From Collybiopsis luxurians FD-317 M1 (lineage: Eukaryota; Basidiomycota; Agaricomycetes; Agaricales; Omphalotaceae): a stretch of 64,000 bases of DNA. Shown here one piece after another: positions 1 through 11,826 of the stretch. Every line of letters starts with the position of its first letter. Within the stretch, counting starts at the first letter, position 1. Below the pieces are notes generated by a model that saw nothing but the letters and a program-made list of their open reading frames with translations, ran no database searches and was not told the origin of the DNA. Both the position numbers and the translations under genes were made by a program. The stretch is taken from assembly GCA_000827265.1 (NCBI GenBank), contig KN834771.1:389330-453329 (forward strand). Direction: 5' to 3'.

Positions 1-1013
1 CAACTGTCTATCTCTGAACCAATTCCAGGACCTCCAATTTGGACCTGGCTGGGAATCTGGAGGCCGCTTAAGTGGTCAGATGGTAGATAGTCTCAAAACT
101 TCCCTAGCAGGATCTCCGATAACACTCAAATTCAATGGTTAGTCTCCAACAATAACTTACTTCTCTTACCACTAACTTAACGGCACACATTGCGCGCGCA
201 GGAACCTCAGTTGGTCTAGAAGCAGTGAACAATGGCAGCTCAGGAACAGGCCACTATTCTTTAGATGGGAACGATCCGGTTGGTTTCTTCCTTTCCCAGA
301 GTATCGCGCCCTCTCGACCAAACAACTACCTTCTTTTCCTGGAATCCTCGTTAACGCCAGCCGAGCATACCCTGACTGTTCAAACTGACGGCGATGGTGG
401 CAGTTTAGTTGTGAATAGTCTCTTTTACACTCCGTTTGCATCAAGGGAACAGACCGGTCCATCTTCGTCGAATTTGCCAGCTCCGACGGCTCCCTCTGGA
501 CGGGAGGGAAGCGAAAATCATAGCAAAGCGATCATCGCGGGCGTGATTGCGGGAGTAGCTGCAGTTCTGCTGATGCTCGCTAGTGTATTTTTTGTCCTTC
601 GTAGGCGAAGACAGTCCCGAGCGTTTTCATATTCTTTGGAAGTCCCTCCTTCTTCCTATATGCGCCGAAACTCCTCACCTCAGGATCTTGGCGAAATGAT
701 ATATACTAATTTTAAACAGATGCCACTGGCAGACTCATCGGCCTCTTCAGTCGGCGCGCCAACTTCGGATATATCGAGGGCACCTAGTGTGCGTCTCTCG
801 ACCCTGAAACTTCAGCAGCGACTGGAGGTACAAAGTCAGCTGCGGAAGGAGGAGGAACTTGCTCGCAATCAAGCAGGACCGAGCAATACCTCACGGGATA
901 TGACGATGATTCAGTCGCCAATTCATGTTGATAGTGGATTGCGTTTAGGGCCGCAAGGAGAGATTAGGAATACTGAATTACAGGGCGCTCCTCCGCAATA
1001 CACGGCGGAATAG
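1..1013 (+). CDS. Single-pass membrane protein, 5' end outside window
   Basis: Two exons are visible: 1-137 (open at the window edge, reading frame 2) and 202-1013, separated by an intron with GTTAGT donor and GCAG acceptor. The extracellular part is rich in Gly, Ser and Thr and resembles the beta-rich, lectin-like ectodomains common in mushroom membrane proteins. It is followed by a Pro/Ser-rich linker, one strong transmembrane helix at about nt 528-599 (starts AIIAGVIAGV), and a basic stop-transfer cluster (RRRRQSR). The cytoplasmic tail of about 135 residues is polar and probably disordered. The plan (ectodomain, single helix, basic patch, tail) is that of uncharacterised basidiomycete transmembrane proteins with Mid2/SKG6-like helices. 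No enzyme motif is seen and no function is assigned. The signal peptide, if any, lies upstream of the window. Confidence 0.75.
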
Positions 1014-1196
1014 GTATAGAAATGGCCAAGATCACGAGAATATATTATTTAATATTGGTTATGGTCTATCCGCGGTGCCAGCTCGCCTTCATGCACCTGT
1101 AAACACTGCTTGCTATTTGCGACTGATATGGCAATGACTACCCTGCATTTCGAGTATAAAAACCGGCCTACGAGAGAAATCCGACCTGCACTTTCC
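1014..1196. promoter_or_regulatory. Promoter of methyltransferase copy 1 with TATA box
   Basis: This short spacer follows the membrane protein stop. A TATAAAAA box at 1155-1162 lies 42 bp upstream of the chosen ATG at 1197. Copies 2 and 3 have equivalent boxes at similar distances, which supports these start codons over the longer in-frame extension. Confidence 0.55.
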
Positions 1197-2152
1197 ATGG
1201 TTGAGCTCAATCAGCAGAGATATTACGCGTCGGAGCAGTATCTCCTGCCTGCTGATGCAGCTGAGACTACAAGGTCAGTCAACAATCCTCTTTTGATCTG
1301 GGCCCGACTCATTCCGATGCTCAAGGTTGAACGCGCAACACCGTATAATTGTCAAGGCCTTTGGCAACAAGCTATCTCTAGCACCGATGAACTTGAAGTC
1401 GGGCGATCGTGTTCTCGAAAGTGCAGCAGGCACCGGTGAAATCTTTTAATATCCGAACCTGACAATATGCTGAACCCCCGAATATAGGCATATGGGCACT
1501 TGAATTCTTTGAAAAAAAACGGCAGGAGGGTGTCAATATCAAGATAGAATGCATTGATATTTCGGATAAGCAGTTTCCCGGGAAATATCCCTCGAACATC
1601 CATTTTTCCCTTCACTCAGTTACCGACCTACCAGCGGAGTGGAGTTCCAGATTCTCATATGCTCACCAGCGATTGTTGATAACAGCAATGAATGATTCTC
1701 TCTGGCACAAAACCATTAGCGAACTCTTTAGAGTACTCGAGCCCGGGGGATGGGTAGAACTTGTAGAAATCGAGGGAAAGGATCGGCATTTCGATGTCGG
1801 TCCGCATTCAGCAAAATTGCAGGCCCTGGTTTTGAAAATGTATGCGGCGAAAGGGTGCATCGGAGATTTAGCAGTATATCTCCCACCCCTTCTGGAGGAA
1901 GCAGGTTTTCTAGATGTTCGGTGTGAAGCCCGAGACGTGACAATAGGACGATCAGGAGAGTGTGGATATCGCAGTACCGAATTCCGGGATCTCTGGCAAG
2001 GTATGAAGTCCAGTGTATTGAAAGGAAGCGGATTTGGCTTGGTTGAAACGGAACAGGAGTTTGAAGAGCTCTTGCAGGAATCGATGCACGAATGGGATAA
2101 TTCGAACAAGGCAACCAGTACCTTTTACACAATTGTGGCTCGCAAGCCTTGA
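1197..2152 (+). CDS. Class I SAM-dependent methyltransferase, tandem copy 1
   Basis: Exons 1197-1273, 1326-1435 and 1488-2152 join in frame to 283 residues. The N-terminus carries the RYYASEQYLLPAD motif shared by all four copies. The SAM-binding motif I (VLESAAGTGIWALEF, about residues 55-70) is split by intron 2 inside the last Gly codon. An acidic post-I motif (ECIDIS) and the strand 4-5 motif EPGGWVELVEIEG (about residue 146) follow. This is the pattern of the large fungal family of Tam/UMTA-like class I methyltransferases, which act on small molecules or proteins; the substrate cannot be read from sequence. An in-frame ATG at 1125 would add an extension absent from the other copies, so the start at 1197 is preferred. 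It is the first of four tandem genes with identical intron positions, which points to local duplication. Confidence 0.85.
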
Positions 2153-2529
2153 TACCGCTTGTAATGTCTACTGAATTAGACCCTGAATTTAGAAGATCAG
2201 AATGATAAGTTCGCATGAAAGATGAAAGAAGATGGAAGAAGACTGGCGAATACTTCTGTGATGCCCGCCGGAAATTACACTTTTCAGTGGTGTATTCCAA
2301 TAGTAGGGCGAGTTTCCTATATAAACTTCATGTCACGCTTCAGCCCACGAGGATTCCGTCGCGACATTTACGTGGACAAGAAATTAATTGGTTTCTTTAT
2401 TCCGGTATTCCGTCTTGATATCGACTCGTGCAGAATTGCTGGGAATGGTGATTTGACTGTTGATTCCTGAGGATTCCTTTATAAATAATGCCGGTCATCC
2501 ACAGCTGCCCAGAATAACTCCCAGCAGCC
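2153..2529. promoter_or_regulatory. Intergenic spacer and promoter of methyltransferase copy 2
   Basis: A TATAAATA box lies at 2481-2488, 49 bp before the ATG at 2530. Short open frames at 2215-2470 have no coding character and no counterpart between the other copies. Nothing else is seen. Confidence 0.5.
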
Positions 2530-3479
2530 ATGGTAGAATATGGTCAACAAAGGTACTACGCTTCGAAACAGTATCTCCTTCCTGCCGATGAGGCTGAAAC
2601 CGCAAGGTCAGTTCGCAGTCTTCAAAAAGTGAAACTTCATTTAATAATTACAATGATCAAGATTGAATTTACAGCACCGCGTCGTAATCCAGACATTCGA
2701 GAATCAACTTTCGCTGGCACCGCTAAGCTTAAAATCTGGCGATCGTATACTTGAGAGTGCAGCAGGAACCGGTAAGCGCTTCCTTCGCTCGCCGAAATTC
2801 CACTGGTCTCATAAATGCAGGCGTCTGGGCACTCGAGTTCTTGGAGGAGAATAACGAAAAGGGTATCATACTCGAAATGGACTGCATCGACATCTCAGAT
2901 AAACAGTTTGCCCGAAATTATCCCTCCAACCTCCAATTCTCCCTCCACTCGGTGACAGACCTGCCAGTGGAGTGGAGCACAAGATTCGCATATGCACATC
3001 AGAGGCTTTTGATCGCAGCGATGAACGACAGTCTTTGGCGCAAAGCCATTAGTGAGCTCTTCAGAGTGCTTGCGCCTGGCGGATGGGTGGAGCTAGTGGA
3101 AATCGAAGCAAAGGATGTTCACTGGGACGTCGGCCCTTCTTCAACGAAGGTCCAATCCATCCTGACAAGCCTGTACGGGGAAAAAGGAGTCATATGTGAT
3201 CTGGGTGCATATCTCCCTACTCTCTTGAAGGAAGCCGGTTTCGTGGAAGTTCAGTGCGTGGCACGAAACTCGCCACTAGGCCCGTCAGGATTCACCGGTA
3301 CTGAATGGGGGAAATTTTGGAAGGGTTTGAAGAGAAATGTCGTGGATGCGGGCGGTTATGGTTTTGTGACATCTGGAGAGGAGTACGAGCAACTCGTGGA
3401 TGAGGCCGTGATTGAATGGAATTCCAACCCTGATAAGGCATACAATACCTACTACACGATTTTGGGACGGAAGCCTTGA
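2530..3479 (+). CDS. Class I SAM-dependent methyltransferase, tandem copy 2
   Basis: Exons 2530-2606, 2662-2771 and 2821-3479 give 281 residues. Exons 1 and 2 have exactly the lengths of copy 1 (77 and 110 nt). The protein has the N-terminal RYYASKQYLLPAD motif, motif I (ILESAAGTGVWALEF), the post-I segment DCIDIS and APGGWVELVEIEA. Intron 2 has no stop in the frame of exon 3, so retention would leave that frame open. The gene looks fully intact. It sits 377 bp after copy 1 on the same strand, with its own TATA box, so the cluster is four independent genes and not one transcript. Confidence 0.85.
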
Positions 3480-3772
3480 AGTGATGATATCTTGATGTAA
3501 TACACTTCCACCCTTCCTTTCTCGTGTGGACGTTCAACCGTTTGTGCGACCTTCACCGCTAAGAATATACCGATTTCTTTTTCTGTTCTCACGAGCTTAG
3601 CCGGATATGGGCCGAATGGTGGCTTCGGGCCGATTCAAAGTACCTCGACAGCAGCCGTGACCTCTATAGATTGTAAGTAAAGTCCTGAGAGTCGACCAGC
3701 CTTAAACGTCGCATGGTTCATTATATAAATACAGTAAATGGGAGCGAATCAACAGTGGGACCTGCATTTACT
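3480..3772. promoter_or_regulatory. Spacer and promoter of methyltransferase copy 3
   Basis: A TATATAAATA box at about 3721-3730 lies some 45 bp before the ATG at 3773, matching the spacing seen for copies 1 and 2. Confidence 0.5.
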
Positions 3773-4726
3773 ATGGACGAGCATGATCAAAATGCAAGAT
3801 ATTACGCGTCAGAGCAGTACTTCCTTCCAGCCGATGAGGCCGAAAATAAAAGGTCAGTACCCCATAATCCAGGGCACTCAACTGAATACTGTTCAGGCTG
3901 AACCTACAACACCAAGTCATTGTAAGAGCTTTTGATAACAAGCTATCACTGGCACCGCTCAGTTTGAAATCGGGAGATCGCGTTCTGGAAAGTGCAGCAG
4001 CAACGGGTAAGTCTGTACCATCGTAAAGAAAAGCTTGCCAAAACTTGCAGGGATCCAGGCATCTGGGCTTTCGAATTTTTCGAGGAGAATGAGAGAAACG
4101 GCGTCATTCTCAACATGGAATGCATCGACATTTCAAGTCGACCGTTTCCCAAGAACCAACTCTCCTCAAACATCCACTTTTCTGTCCACTCGGCTGCGGA
4201 CCTGCCGGGAGGGTGGAATTCGACATTCTCCTTCGTCCATCAGAGGCTTCTGATAGCAGCCTTAGATGATCCAACCAGCCGCAGCATAATCAGCGAGTTC
4301 TTTAGAGTACTCCTGCCGGGTGGTTGGGTGGAGCTGGTGGAAATCGAAGGAAAGGATCTGCACTATGCCGTCGGACCTTCTTCGACAAGATTACAATCCA
4401 TCTTGGTCAAGATGATTAAAGCCAAGGAGCTTGTCGGCAACTTGAATACATATCTTCCTCGTTCTTTAGCGGAAGCCGGTTTTGTGGATGTTCAGTGTGA
4501 CATCCGTAATATACCCATAGGAATTGGAGAGGGTGAGTATAGTGCTGAAGCGTGGGGCAAATTTTGGAGGGGGTTGAAGAGGGATGTAATGGATGGAGGC
4601 GGGTATGGCGTTGTCAAAGCGGAAGATGAATACGAGGAACTTGTGGATGAAACCGTGCGTGAATGGAAGACTTGCTCGAAACAAGCATACATTACCTATT
4701 ACACAATTCTGGCTCGGAAGCCCTGA
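3773..4726 (+). CDS. Class I SAM-dependent methyltransferase, tandem copy 3
   Basis: Exons 3773-3852, 3897-4006 and 4059-4726 give 285 residues. Two possible acceptors lie 8 nt apart at the end of intron 2 (4050 and 4058). Only the second keeps the frame and restores the conserved Gly-Ile-Trp after motif I. Motif I reads VLESAAATGIWAFEF, so the second Gly of the usual GxGxG-type loop is Ala here. LPGGWVELVEIEG is present at about residue 150. Because of the Ala in the loop, SAM binding deserves a check, but the gene is open throughout and probably expressed. Confidence 0.83.
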
Positions 4727-4915
4727 TCCTTGGCGTGCTTCCGTATGTTCCGCGATGTAATTTCAACTAAATGCAATCAAAGAAATTCGTGTACTATCCC
4801 ACCGCCAGTTGCATTTTGTTGATGAGCACAGACCCGGTGAAAGTTCGTCATGGTACATCGTGGAGTTTGTTAAAATCAGAACTGCACCTCATCCTTTACA
4901 ACTATATTCACATCC

Positions 4916-5901
4916 ATGGACGATGAATCTTTTAATCAACACGGAAGATATCACGCATCCGAGCGGTACCCACTCCCTTCTGACGCAGACGAGATCGAAA
5001 GGTTAGTATTACTAAGTAATCATCTAAGGAATTTAGACTAGGACTAACTAAGTTCAAGGCTGAATCTCCAACACCCGTTCATTGTCAAAGCTTTTGAAAA
5101 CAGACTGGCACTGGCACCACTCGACTTGAAATCGGAGGACCGTATTCTTGAAAGTGTAGCGGGAACGGGTAAGTAAAGCATGGGCTCTGTCTGGGTCGAT
5201 ATCACCTAAATTGAAGTCCTGAGCTCATCAGAAGAAATTCAGGCATCTGTGCCCTCGAATTCTTCGAAGAGAACAAGCAAAATGGTGTCATTCTCAACAT
5301 AGAATGTACAGACATTTCAAATAAACCCTTCCCCCAAAACATCCCCTCTTCAAACATCCAATTTTCTGTTTACTCTGTGACAGACCTACCAGCCTCGTGG
5401 ACTTCGACATTCTCATACGTCCAACAAAGACTCGTGATGGTATCAATGAATGATTCAACCTCCCGCAAAGCAATCAGCGAGCTCCTCAGAGTACTCGTTC
5501 CAGGCGGTTGGATGGAGCTGGTGGAGATTGAGATTCAAGATGTTCACTACGCCGCGGGACCATCCTCGACAAAGTTACAGTCCATCTGGCTCAAGATAAT
5601 CGAGGAGAAAGGATTTATCGGTAATATCAATAATTATCTTCCTCCTCTCCTAGAGAAAGCCGGTTTCATGGACGTTCATTGCGAGACTCGGAATGTTCCG
5701 ATAGGACATGCATATGAGGCTGACGTCTGGGGTAAATTTTGGAATGGATTAAAGGGGGACGTGTTGGGTGGAGGTGGGTACGGCGCTGTCGAAACGGAGA
5801 AGGAGTATGAGGAACTTGTGAAAGAAGCTGTGCGTGAATGGAAGACTTTTTCAAATAAGGCGTTCATTACCTATTATACAATCTTGGCTCGAAAGCCTTG
5901 A
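4916..5901 (+). CDS. Class I SAM-dependent methyltransferase, tandem copy 4
   Basis: Exons 4916-5001, 5059-5168 and 5243-5901 give 284 residues with the same intron phases as the other copies. The start was chosen at 4916 because the reading frame MDDESFNQHGRYHASERY aligns with the N-termini of copies 1-3. Motif I reads ILESVAGTGICALEF: the Trp found after the loop in the other copies is Cys. VPGGWMELVEIEI replaces the usual strand 4-5 motif with small changes. No clear TATA box is seen, only a weak TATATT near 4903. This is the most divergent member of the array. Confidence 0.82.
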
Positions 5902-6870
5902 TTTTTTTCCCCATGGCCATCTCCCATAACATATATAGCAATACAAATGAACAAGATGGGAGCCAACATACAGCCAGGGAGATCAAGGGCAGTGAACGAA
6001 GGCGACCTCCTTCCTCTCGGAGTTTGGAGCTTCCTCGCATTAAGTACATATATCATTCCGCCCGAGCAAATCTCAACTATATAGAAATGGAAAATGCAGA
6101 TACACCTATTTCAGAGAAGAAGGATCCACAGTAAGTCTGACTAGTATCCCGATGCGGAACAAGCATCATTGTCCTCAGGGCGTTCATGGGGGGTGGGGAC
6201 GAGCTCATAACTGACCCGCGAAGCGGTTGCTTTAGATCCATTGCCACCCATGAAAACCATGCTACTTAGGTACAGGCAGCTATGTACATAAGTACTACGA
6301 CTGATTATGATGTAGTACACTGTAAATGTTGATTTCAATCTCTCGGTGGTATTATAAATGTGTGTTCCGGCGCTGTATGAAAAGACGTCGTACTTCCTAC
6401 ATAGAGTAAATTCTATGCTATCCTGGATAGGGGCGAAGTTGGCGTTCTATCAAAGTAGGAAAGAACCTCGACGCACGTGTTGAGGCCAGATATGCGAGGT
6501 ACTAATGGTTAGACTTGGACTAACCGAAAGCGAGTTTCAAGTATTAGTGACATGAGTGATTTGAATCAGGGTTCATTCAGAACAAGGAACAGGAAGTATG
6601 AAAATTATCCCTGAAACTAATGCGTCAGACTAAGTACTATTTAGAATAATAGAGAACTCGTGTGCATATACTTACAAGCATTCAAAGCTTGAAGGTTACG
6701 TTCTCCAATAGTATCCCTTCCGGCGTTGAATATAGACTAGCAGACATGGAGTGAAGTAAGTGATACAGTTGGAAAGCTCATAAATGGCGATAATTGTTAC
6801 CAATAAAATAACACTCATTTCTTCAGGCCCCGCAGAGCGACCTGCCTCCTAGTGGAAAGAAATTTCAAAA
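5902..6870. other. Intergenic region between methyltransferase array and rhodopsin-like gene A
   Basis: A weak candidate first exon (ATG at 6087, ending at a GTAAGT donor at about 6131, preceded by CTATATAG) has no convincing continuation, so I do not call a gene. The last 200 bp is similar to the 5' flank of gene B (upstream of 9577), so the promoter was duplicated together with the gene. Confidence 0.4.
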
Positions 6871-8332
6871 ATGCTTTCAAACCTACACGTCAGCGTGGAG
6901 ACAAATCGAAGTATGCATTCGTTCACCTGCGATGAAGTTCCTCCTCAATTTTTTAAACCTACTTCTCTCCTACTCGATAGTTTTAATTATCGTGATTGTC
7001 GTAATTGCCCTAGTTACAACAGCAGCAAGGATCTGTATCCGCAGTCGTACTCGGAGGTTATGGTGGGATGACGCTTGCGAGTACTAATATTTCAATTCTC
7101 CAGTACACGCTCTTATTCATTCGATTTCAGGCGCTATCGTAGTAACTTTGATCATAGTTGTGATGCTCGCAGGGTATTTCATGGCTGATTTGCAAGAACG
7201 TTAGTCTCACTTCCCATCACTCGGCCCGCTTCAAGCCGCTGACTCTGCCGTTGCCATTGCAGCTCCGACTACTACCCAAGCTCGCCGGGATAAAATCATA
7301 CAAACGTGGTAGGAAGAATATTGAATGTATTTACTTTTCTGAGCTCCATTAAATATCCAGGATGCTTATCGCAAGCTACTCTTCTGCGGTGTGGTAAGAG
7401 CTCGCTGGAATATCTTACTAAAGGAATTGACGCGGAGTCTTTCTGAAGGTTTGCTCGAATGAGCTTGATACTCTCAATAGTTCGCCTCATTCCGCCATTC
7501 TTCTCCCTCCGAAGAACAACTGAATGCAGTTTCGCCGGATTTCTTCTAATGTGGATCAGCACACTAGGAGCAAAGATATATGCCTGCGCCTCCAATCTAA
7601 CTTGGTACCAGGGGTCAAGTGCTACTTGTAAACTAGGAGGCCACGTTGGGATTGCCATATACGAAGTCGTTTGTAGGTTCCATTTGTTTATCAACTGCCG
7701 CGTTGTTCACTTTTTTTCCCAGCTTCTCTTGTGGCAGATATTACCCTTATCGCTATTCCGCTTCGGCTTTTGCACCGCATTAGTCTTGGAAGCAAAAAAC
7801 GAAGGTTTGAATCTCTCGGAACGACTGGTCCATATCTACGGTCTATGCTGACAATACCACTTATTATCTTGTGGCCCAGAATGCTCATTCTAATGTTCAG
7901 TGTCAATATAGTCACTAGTACCATCGCAGTCGTACGCACCATTTTCGTTCTTCATCAAGCCTGGAGTCCAGCAACTATTGTCGTCGAGGTCGAAGTAGGA
8001 GAAATTGGACTTCTTCAGAATTTGAATTTTGCTGATATTTAATAACTTAGGTTGGGACTGCACTCATAGCGGCTAATTTGGCAGTCCTCACGCCTTATAT
8101 TTATCGATTATTCAAGTCCGATGGAGATTTTGATAGTAAGCCATGCACATACTATCGAAGCGTCCAGCCAGATGGTGGCATCCGCTTGCGAAGGGTAGCT
8201 GATATAGCACCTGAGATGCGCTCAGGTCATGTACCTCGTGCGTCTACTTTTCTCATAGAAGGTTGTAAACTTCCTACTCATTCTCGACTTTTACTAGAGC
8301 CGGCCAATCTAGAACATGCAACAAGTTCCTGA
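6871..8332 (+). CDS. Rhodopsin-like (SAT4-type) seven-helix membrane protein A
   Basis: Nine exons (6871-6910, 6981-7076, 7131-7199, 7263-7308, 7361-7393, 7449-7672, 7723-7804, 7880-7994, 8051-8332) join to 328 residues. Seven hydrophobic segments are visible, with the family signature of a basic loop ending RRLWWDD after helix 1, the segment MSLILSIVRLIPPFF, and a C-terminal tail beginning at LTPYIYRL. The family is the fungal rhodopsin-like/SAT4 integral membrane proteins. It has no known retinal-binding role here and no general biochemical function. Intron 2 begins with GC (7077-7078, GCGAGT); a GT donor at that site breaks the frame. The C-terminal tail of about 30 residues after PEMRSGH differs from other copies. 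Confidence 0.78.
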
Positions 8333-9576
8333 ATGAAAGCAAAGACGATGAGCTTACTTTGAACCTACATCAACCATCCTATGTTCTTCCTCCGAATTTA
8401 GATGCCTCTTCTGCGAATCCGGAATGACCTGTTTTGATCTGCCTAATAGTTCAACTTGTATGTGAATTCAGACGGTTGGGGTAAACAATATCCAGAAACG
8501 AGGAAAGAATAGAACTGAGTTGAAGGGTAATATGTATGTTGATTATAGTGCCTCTGACTCATATGCGAGTCGCGTATTCAAGCGTCCTATTGGTGGGCGA
8601 GACCCGAATATGGAGCGCAAATGAGATGTCCATCGAAATAACTTCCACACACCGGAACTTAAATTTGATCAGACGCCAGATGGGGAGCATGATACATGAC
8701 AGCTGGCCCAACCTCATTCAAAGGCATCCAGAAGCCACTTTTCGCGGGGCGTAAGAGCGGAGGTACCATCTCACCCTGCATATACTTTGTGACGGCGCAT
8801 CGCTCCAGAGTCCAACGCTATTGGTCAAGCGAATCCTGCTGCCACCGAATGCAAACTCCGCTATTTACTTTGGAAACAAAAGACCCTGCATCGACTTAAT
8901 TTCGACAATGAAGAGTCGAAACATCCAATCAAAGTGAACGCCGTACTTAGGGATCCGAATCTTCGTCTACACATAATTTGAGTTGATACTTTCAATTTCG
9001 ATGGTAGAGACGATTCATAATAAGGAGGTTTTGCTTTCTGAACTAATGAATTGCAATGGACGTGAAAATACAATGGAGACTCAGGGCAAACGAATTCGAT
9101 GAGAAACCACCAGAAAGAGAAACGTTTGATCCATTTTAAACATTTATATGTAGTCTTTTATGAACCCCGGCTAAGGAGTGTTCGAAAATCGCAGCGCCAG
9201 AGATCAATTAAAAGTCAGTCAAAGTTACCTGTAGAATGAGTGGTCTGAAACGAATTGAAGAACCAGAGAACAACCTTGGCAACGAAGGGAGTCATTGAAT
9301 AGAACAGGATATATGGGAATTTCTGGAGACAACCCTGGATCTAATGTATCAACTCAAGTACTATCCAGAATTTTGGAAGATACAAGTTCATAAGCAAACA
9401 CTTTAATAAAGTTTGAGGGTTACGAGGCTTTTCCGACAGTACTAGTCTACTGTCTCATTGGTTGAATGTGGGGTGAGGTAAGCGACATAGTCGAAGTACT
9501 CATAAAAGGTGATATGCATTTAGACGAAAATGAATTGATCCCCTTCTTCTTTACGCCCCGCCAAACTAGAAGTGAC
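8333..9576. other. Intergenic region between rhodopsin-like genes A and B
   Basis: AT-rich DNA without a supportable gene. From about 9405 the sequence resembles the 5' flank of gene A, which indicates that a unit of gene plus promoter was duplicated in tandem. Confidence 0.45.
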
Positions 9577-11047
9577 ATGCTTTCAGACATACACGTCAGT
9601 GTGAAGGCAAATCGAAGTAAGGTCCAGGTCACATCCAATGAACTTCCTCAATTTTTTAAACCAACTTTACTCCCACTTGATATTAGTATTAATTCTGGTG
9701 GTTGTGGGGATGGCCGTGGTCACAACAGCAGCAAGGGTCTTTATTCGCGGCCGTAATCGGAGGTTATGGTGGGATGACATTTGCGAGTACTCACATTCCG
9801 ATACTGTTATATATACCCTCTCAATATTTCAACTTCAGGCGCTATTTTAGTAATATTGATCTTATTTGTGATGATCGCAGGGTATTTCATGGCCGATCTG
9901 CAAGCAGGTCAGTCTCACTTTCCATCACTCTCTCAATGTGACATCGACTTGGCTTTTGTCATTGTAGCTCCTACTACTCCTGAAACCCGCTACAATAAAA
10001 TCATACAAACTTGGTAGGAGGAAAATCCACTGTGACTATCATCTTTTCGGTGCTCAATTATAAATACAGGATATTGGTCCCGTGCTACCCTTCTGCGCTT
10101 TGGTAAGGATTTGCAATGAAACGTGCGCATTTTTGCTTAAGGAATTGACACGGTGTCTCTCTAAAGGTCTGCTCGAATGAGCTTGTTACTCTCAATAGTC
10201 CGCCTTATCCCACCTTTCTTCTTTCTCCGAAGAACAACCGAATGGACTTGCATCGCGTTCCTTCTTTTGTGGATGATTACCCTTGTAGTAAAAATATATG
10301 CTTGCGCCTCAAATCTATCCTGGTACCATGGGCTGTATGCTACATGCAAGTTGTCAGGCCGCATCGGAATTATCCTATACGAAGCCATATGTAGGTCCTT
10401 CTATACCTCACCCGGCCTTTGCCCCCTTCACTTGTTTCTTCCTAGCTTCTCTCGTGGCAGATGGTACCCTGGTCGCTATTCCGCTTCGACTGTTGCACCA
10501 TATCAGCCTTGATAGCAGAAAACAAAGGTCCGGATATTTCAGAATGATAACTAGAAATTCCTACTGACAGGGCTATGTGCCATTTCGTGGATCAGAATGC
10601 TCACTCTGATGTTCAGTGTCAATGCAGTCACCAGTGCCATTTCAGTAGTGCGCGCGGTTTTCCTGATTGGTCAGGCTTGGAGCCCATCAACCGTCATTAT
10701 AGAGGTCGAAGTAAGAGTAACTGGGACTAATTGGATCATCAAAATTTTCTGAAAATTTCTAGATCGGGACGGCGCTCATTGCGGCTAATTTGGCAGTGCT
10801 TACGCCTTACATTTATCGATTACTCAAGCCCGAAGGAGACTTTGATAGTGAGCCGTGCACGTACTATCGGAGTGTCCAGCCGGATGGTGGTATCCGCTTG
10901 CGAAGAGTAGCAGACATAGCGCCTGAATTGCGCTCAGTTCATGCCCCTCGTATGTCTACTACTCCCATGCTGAGGTTGTGTTTCTTCTTAGACTTGTTCT
11001 TCAGAACCTGCCACTGGCAACCCCGAGCATGCAGCAAGTTCTTCTAG
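9577..11047 (+). CDS. Rhodopsin-like (SAT4-type) seven-helix membrane protein B
   Basis: Nine exons (9577-9616, 9687-9782, 9839-9907, 9968-10013, 10070-10102, 10167-10390, 10446-10527, 10596-10710, 10763-11047) give 329 residues. Exons 1-8 have exactly the same lengths as in gene A (40, 96, 69, 46, 33, 224, 82, 115 nt), which strongly supports the model. Helix 1 (ILILVVVGMAVVTTAAR), the RRLWWDD loop and the LTPYIYRLLKPEGDFDSEP segment are intact. Intron 2 has a GC donor at 9783-9784. Intron 7 has a weak GTCCGG donor. The C-terminus after PELRSVHAPR is Cys- and Phe-rich and not shared with other copies, so the true stop may differ. Confidence 0.78.
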
Positions 11048-11826
11048 CACACTCACTAGAGAAGACAAAGATGACTCAGACGAGCTTACCTCGGAAGTGC
11101 ATCATTGATCCTATATTCTCCCTTCGAATTTGGATACCGTTCCTGCAAATGACTAATGCTAATTGTTAGATACGGAGTTGAATTGCTTTGCTCCGTACAT
11201 CCAGCTTGGACACTTTCCTTATCGAGTACTCTCTTTCTCTCTATCTCTTTTACTTCCATCCACGTTACTGGATTACATACTAACTATACAGCACTGACTA
11301 TATATCGCAGCCACCGTACACAGATTACCTCAGTTGTTCGTTCATTACAACTGAGGTGAGCCATAGTATTTACTCTAGTACTACTAGTACAAACTGAGGC
11401 TAACGCATCTGTAGCTTATTTACTAACAGGTATAATATATTTAGTTGCTCATTCATTACAACTAAGCTTATTTACTAACACTAATTAATGTTCCGACGGT
11501 CTTGATCTCTGCCTTTTGTATGCGGAATTGTTGCGTCAAATAATATCTATACCTAATTTATCCAGAAATGAGTGGAGGACCTACGGAGGAGTGACACCTC
11601 ATTCATTATGCCACACTTACTTCGCATACATGAGCATCCTATTGGTAAACACGTCTCATGAGATGCCCATACAGATACCAAATTCCCTTGGCCTCCCCTT
11701 CTCGCGGTACGCGAGGCCGCAGTCATACCCGCGTTTATGACTCTGGCGTATCAATTCTGGGCCTTGCGGGCCATTTTCTGCTTCTTCCTGTACCAGTACC
11801 GTCATTAAAAGTCACTCAATGCCACT
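11048..11826. other. Gene-free AT-rich region
   Basis: Several open frames of 60-85 codons occur but none has a recognisable domain. Short direct repeats of TTCATTACAACTGAG-like sequence occur at about 11341-11355 and 11451-11465. Confidence 0.4.

Noticed and set aside
5898..6134. Small gene after the methyltransferase array
   Set aside because: The frame has no similarity to the array and its possible donor at 6131 has no convincing partner exon.
9638..9850. Start of rhodopsin-like gene B at the ATG near 9638
   Set aside because: A 70-nt intron (9617-9686) with the same phase as in the paralogues gives the conserved N-terminus from 9577.
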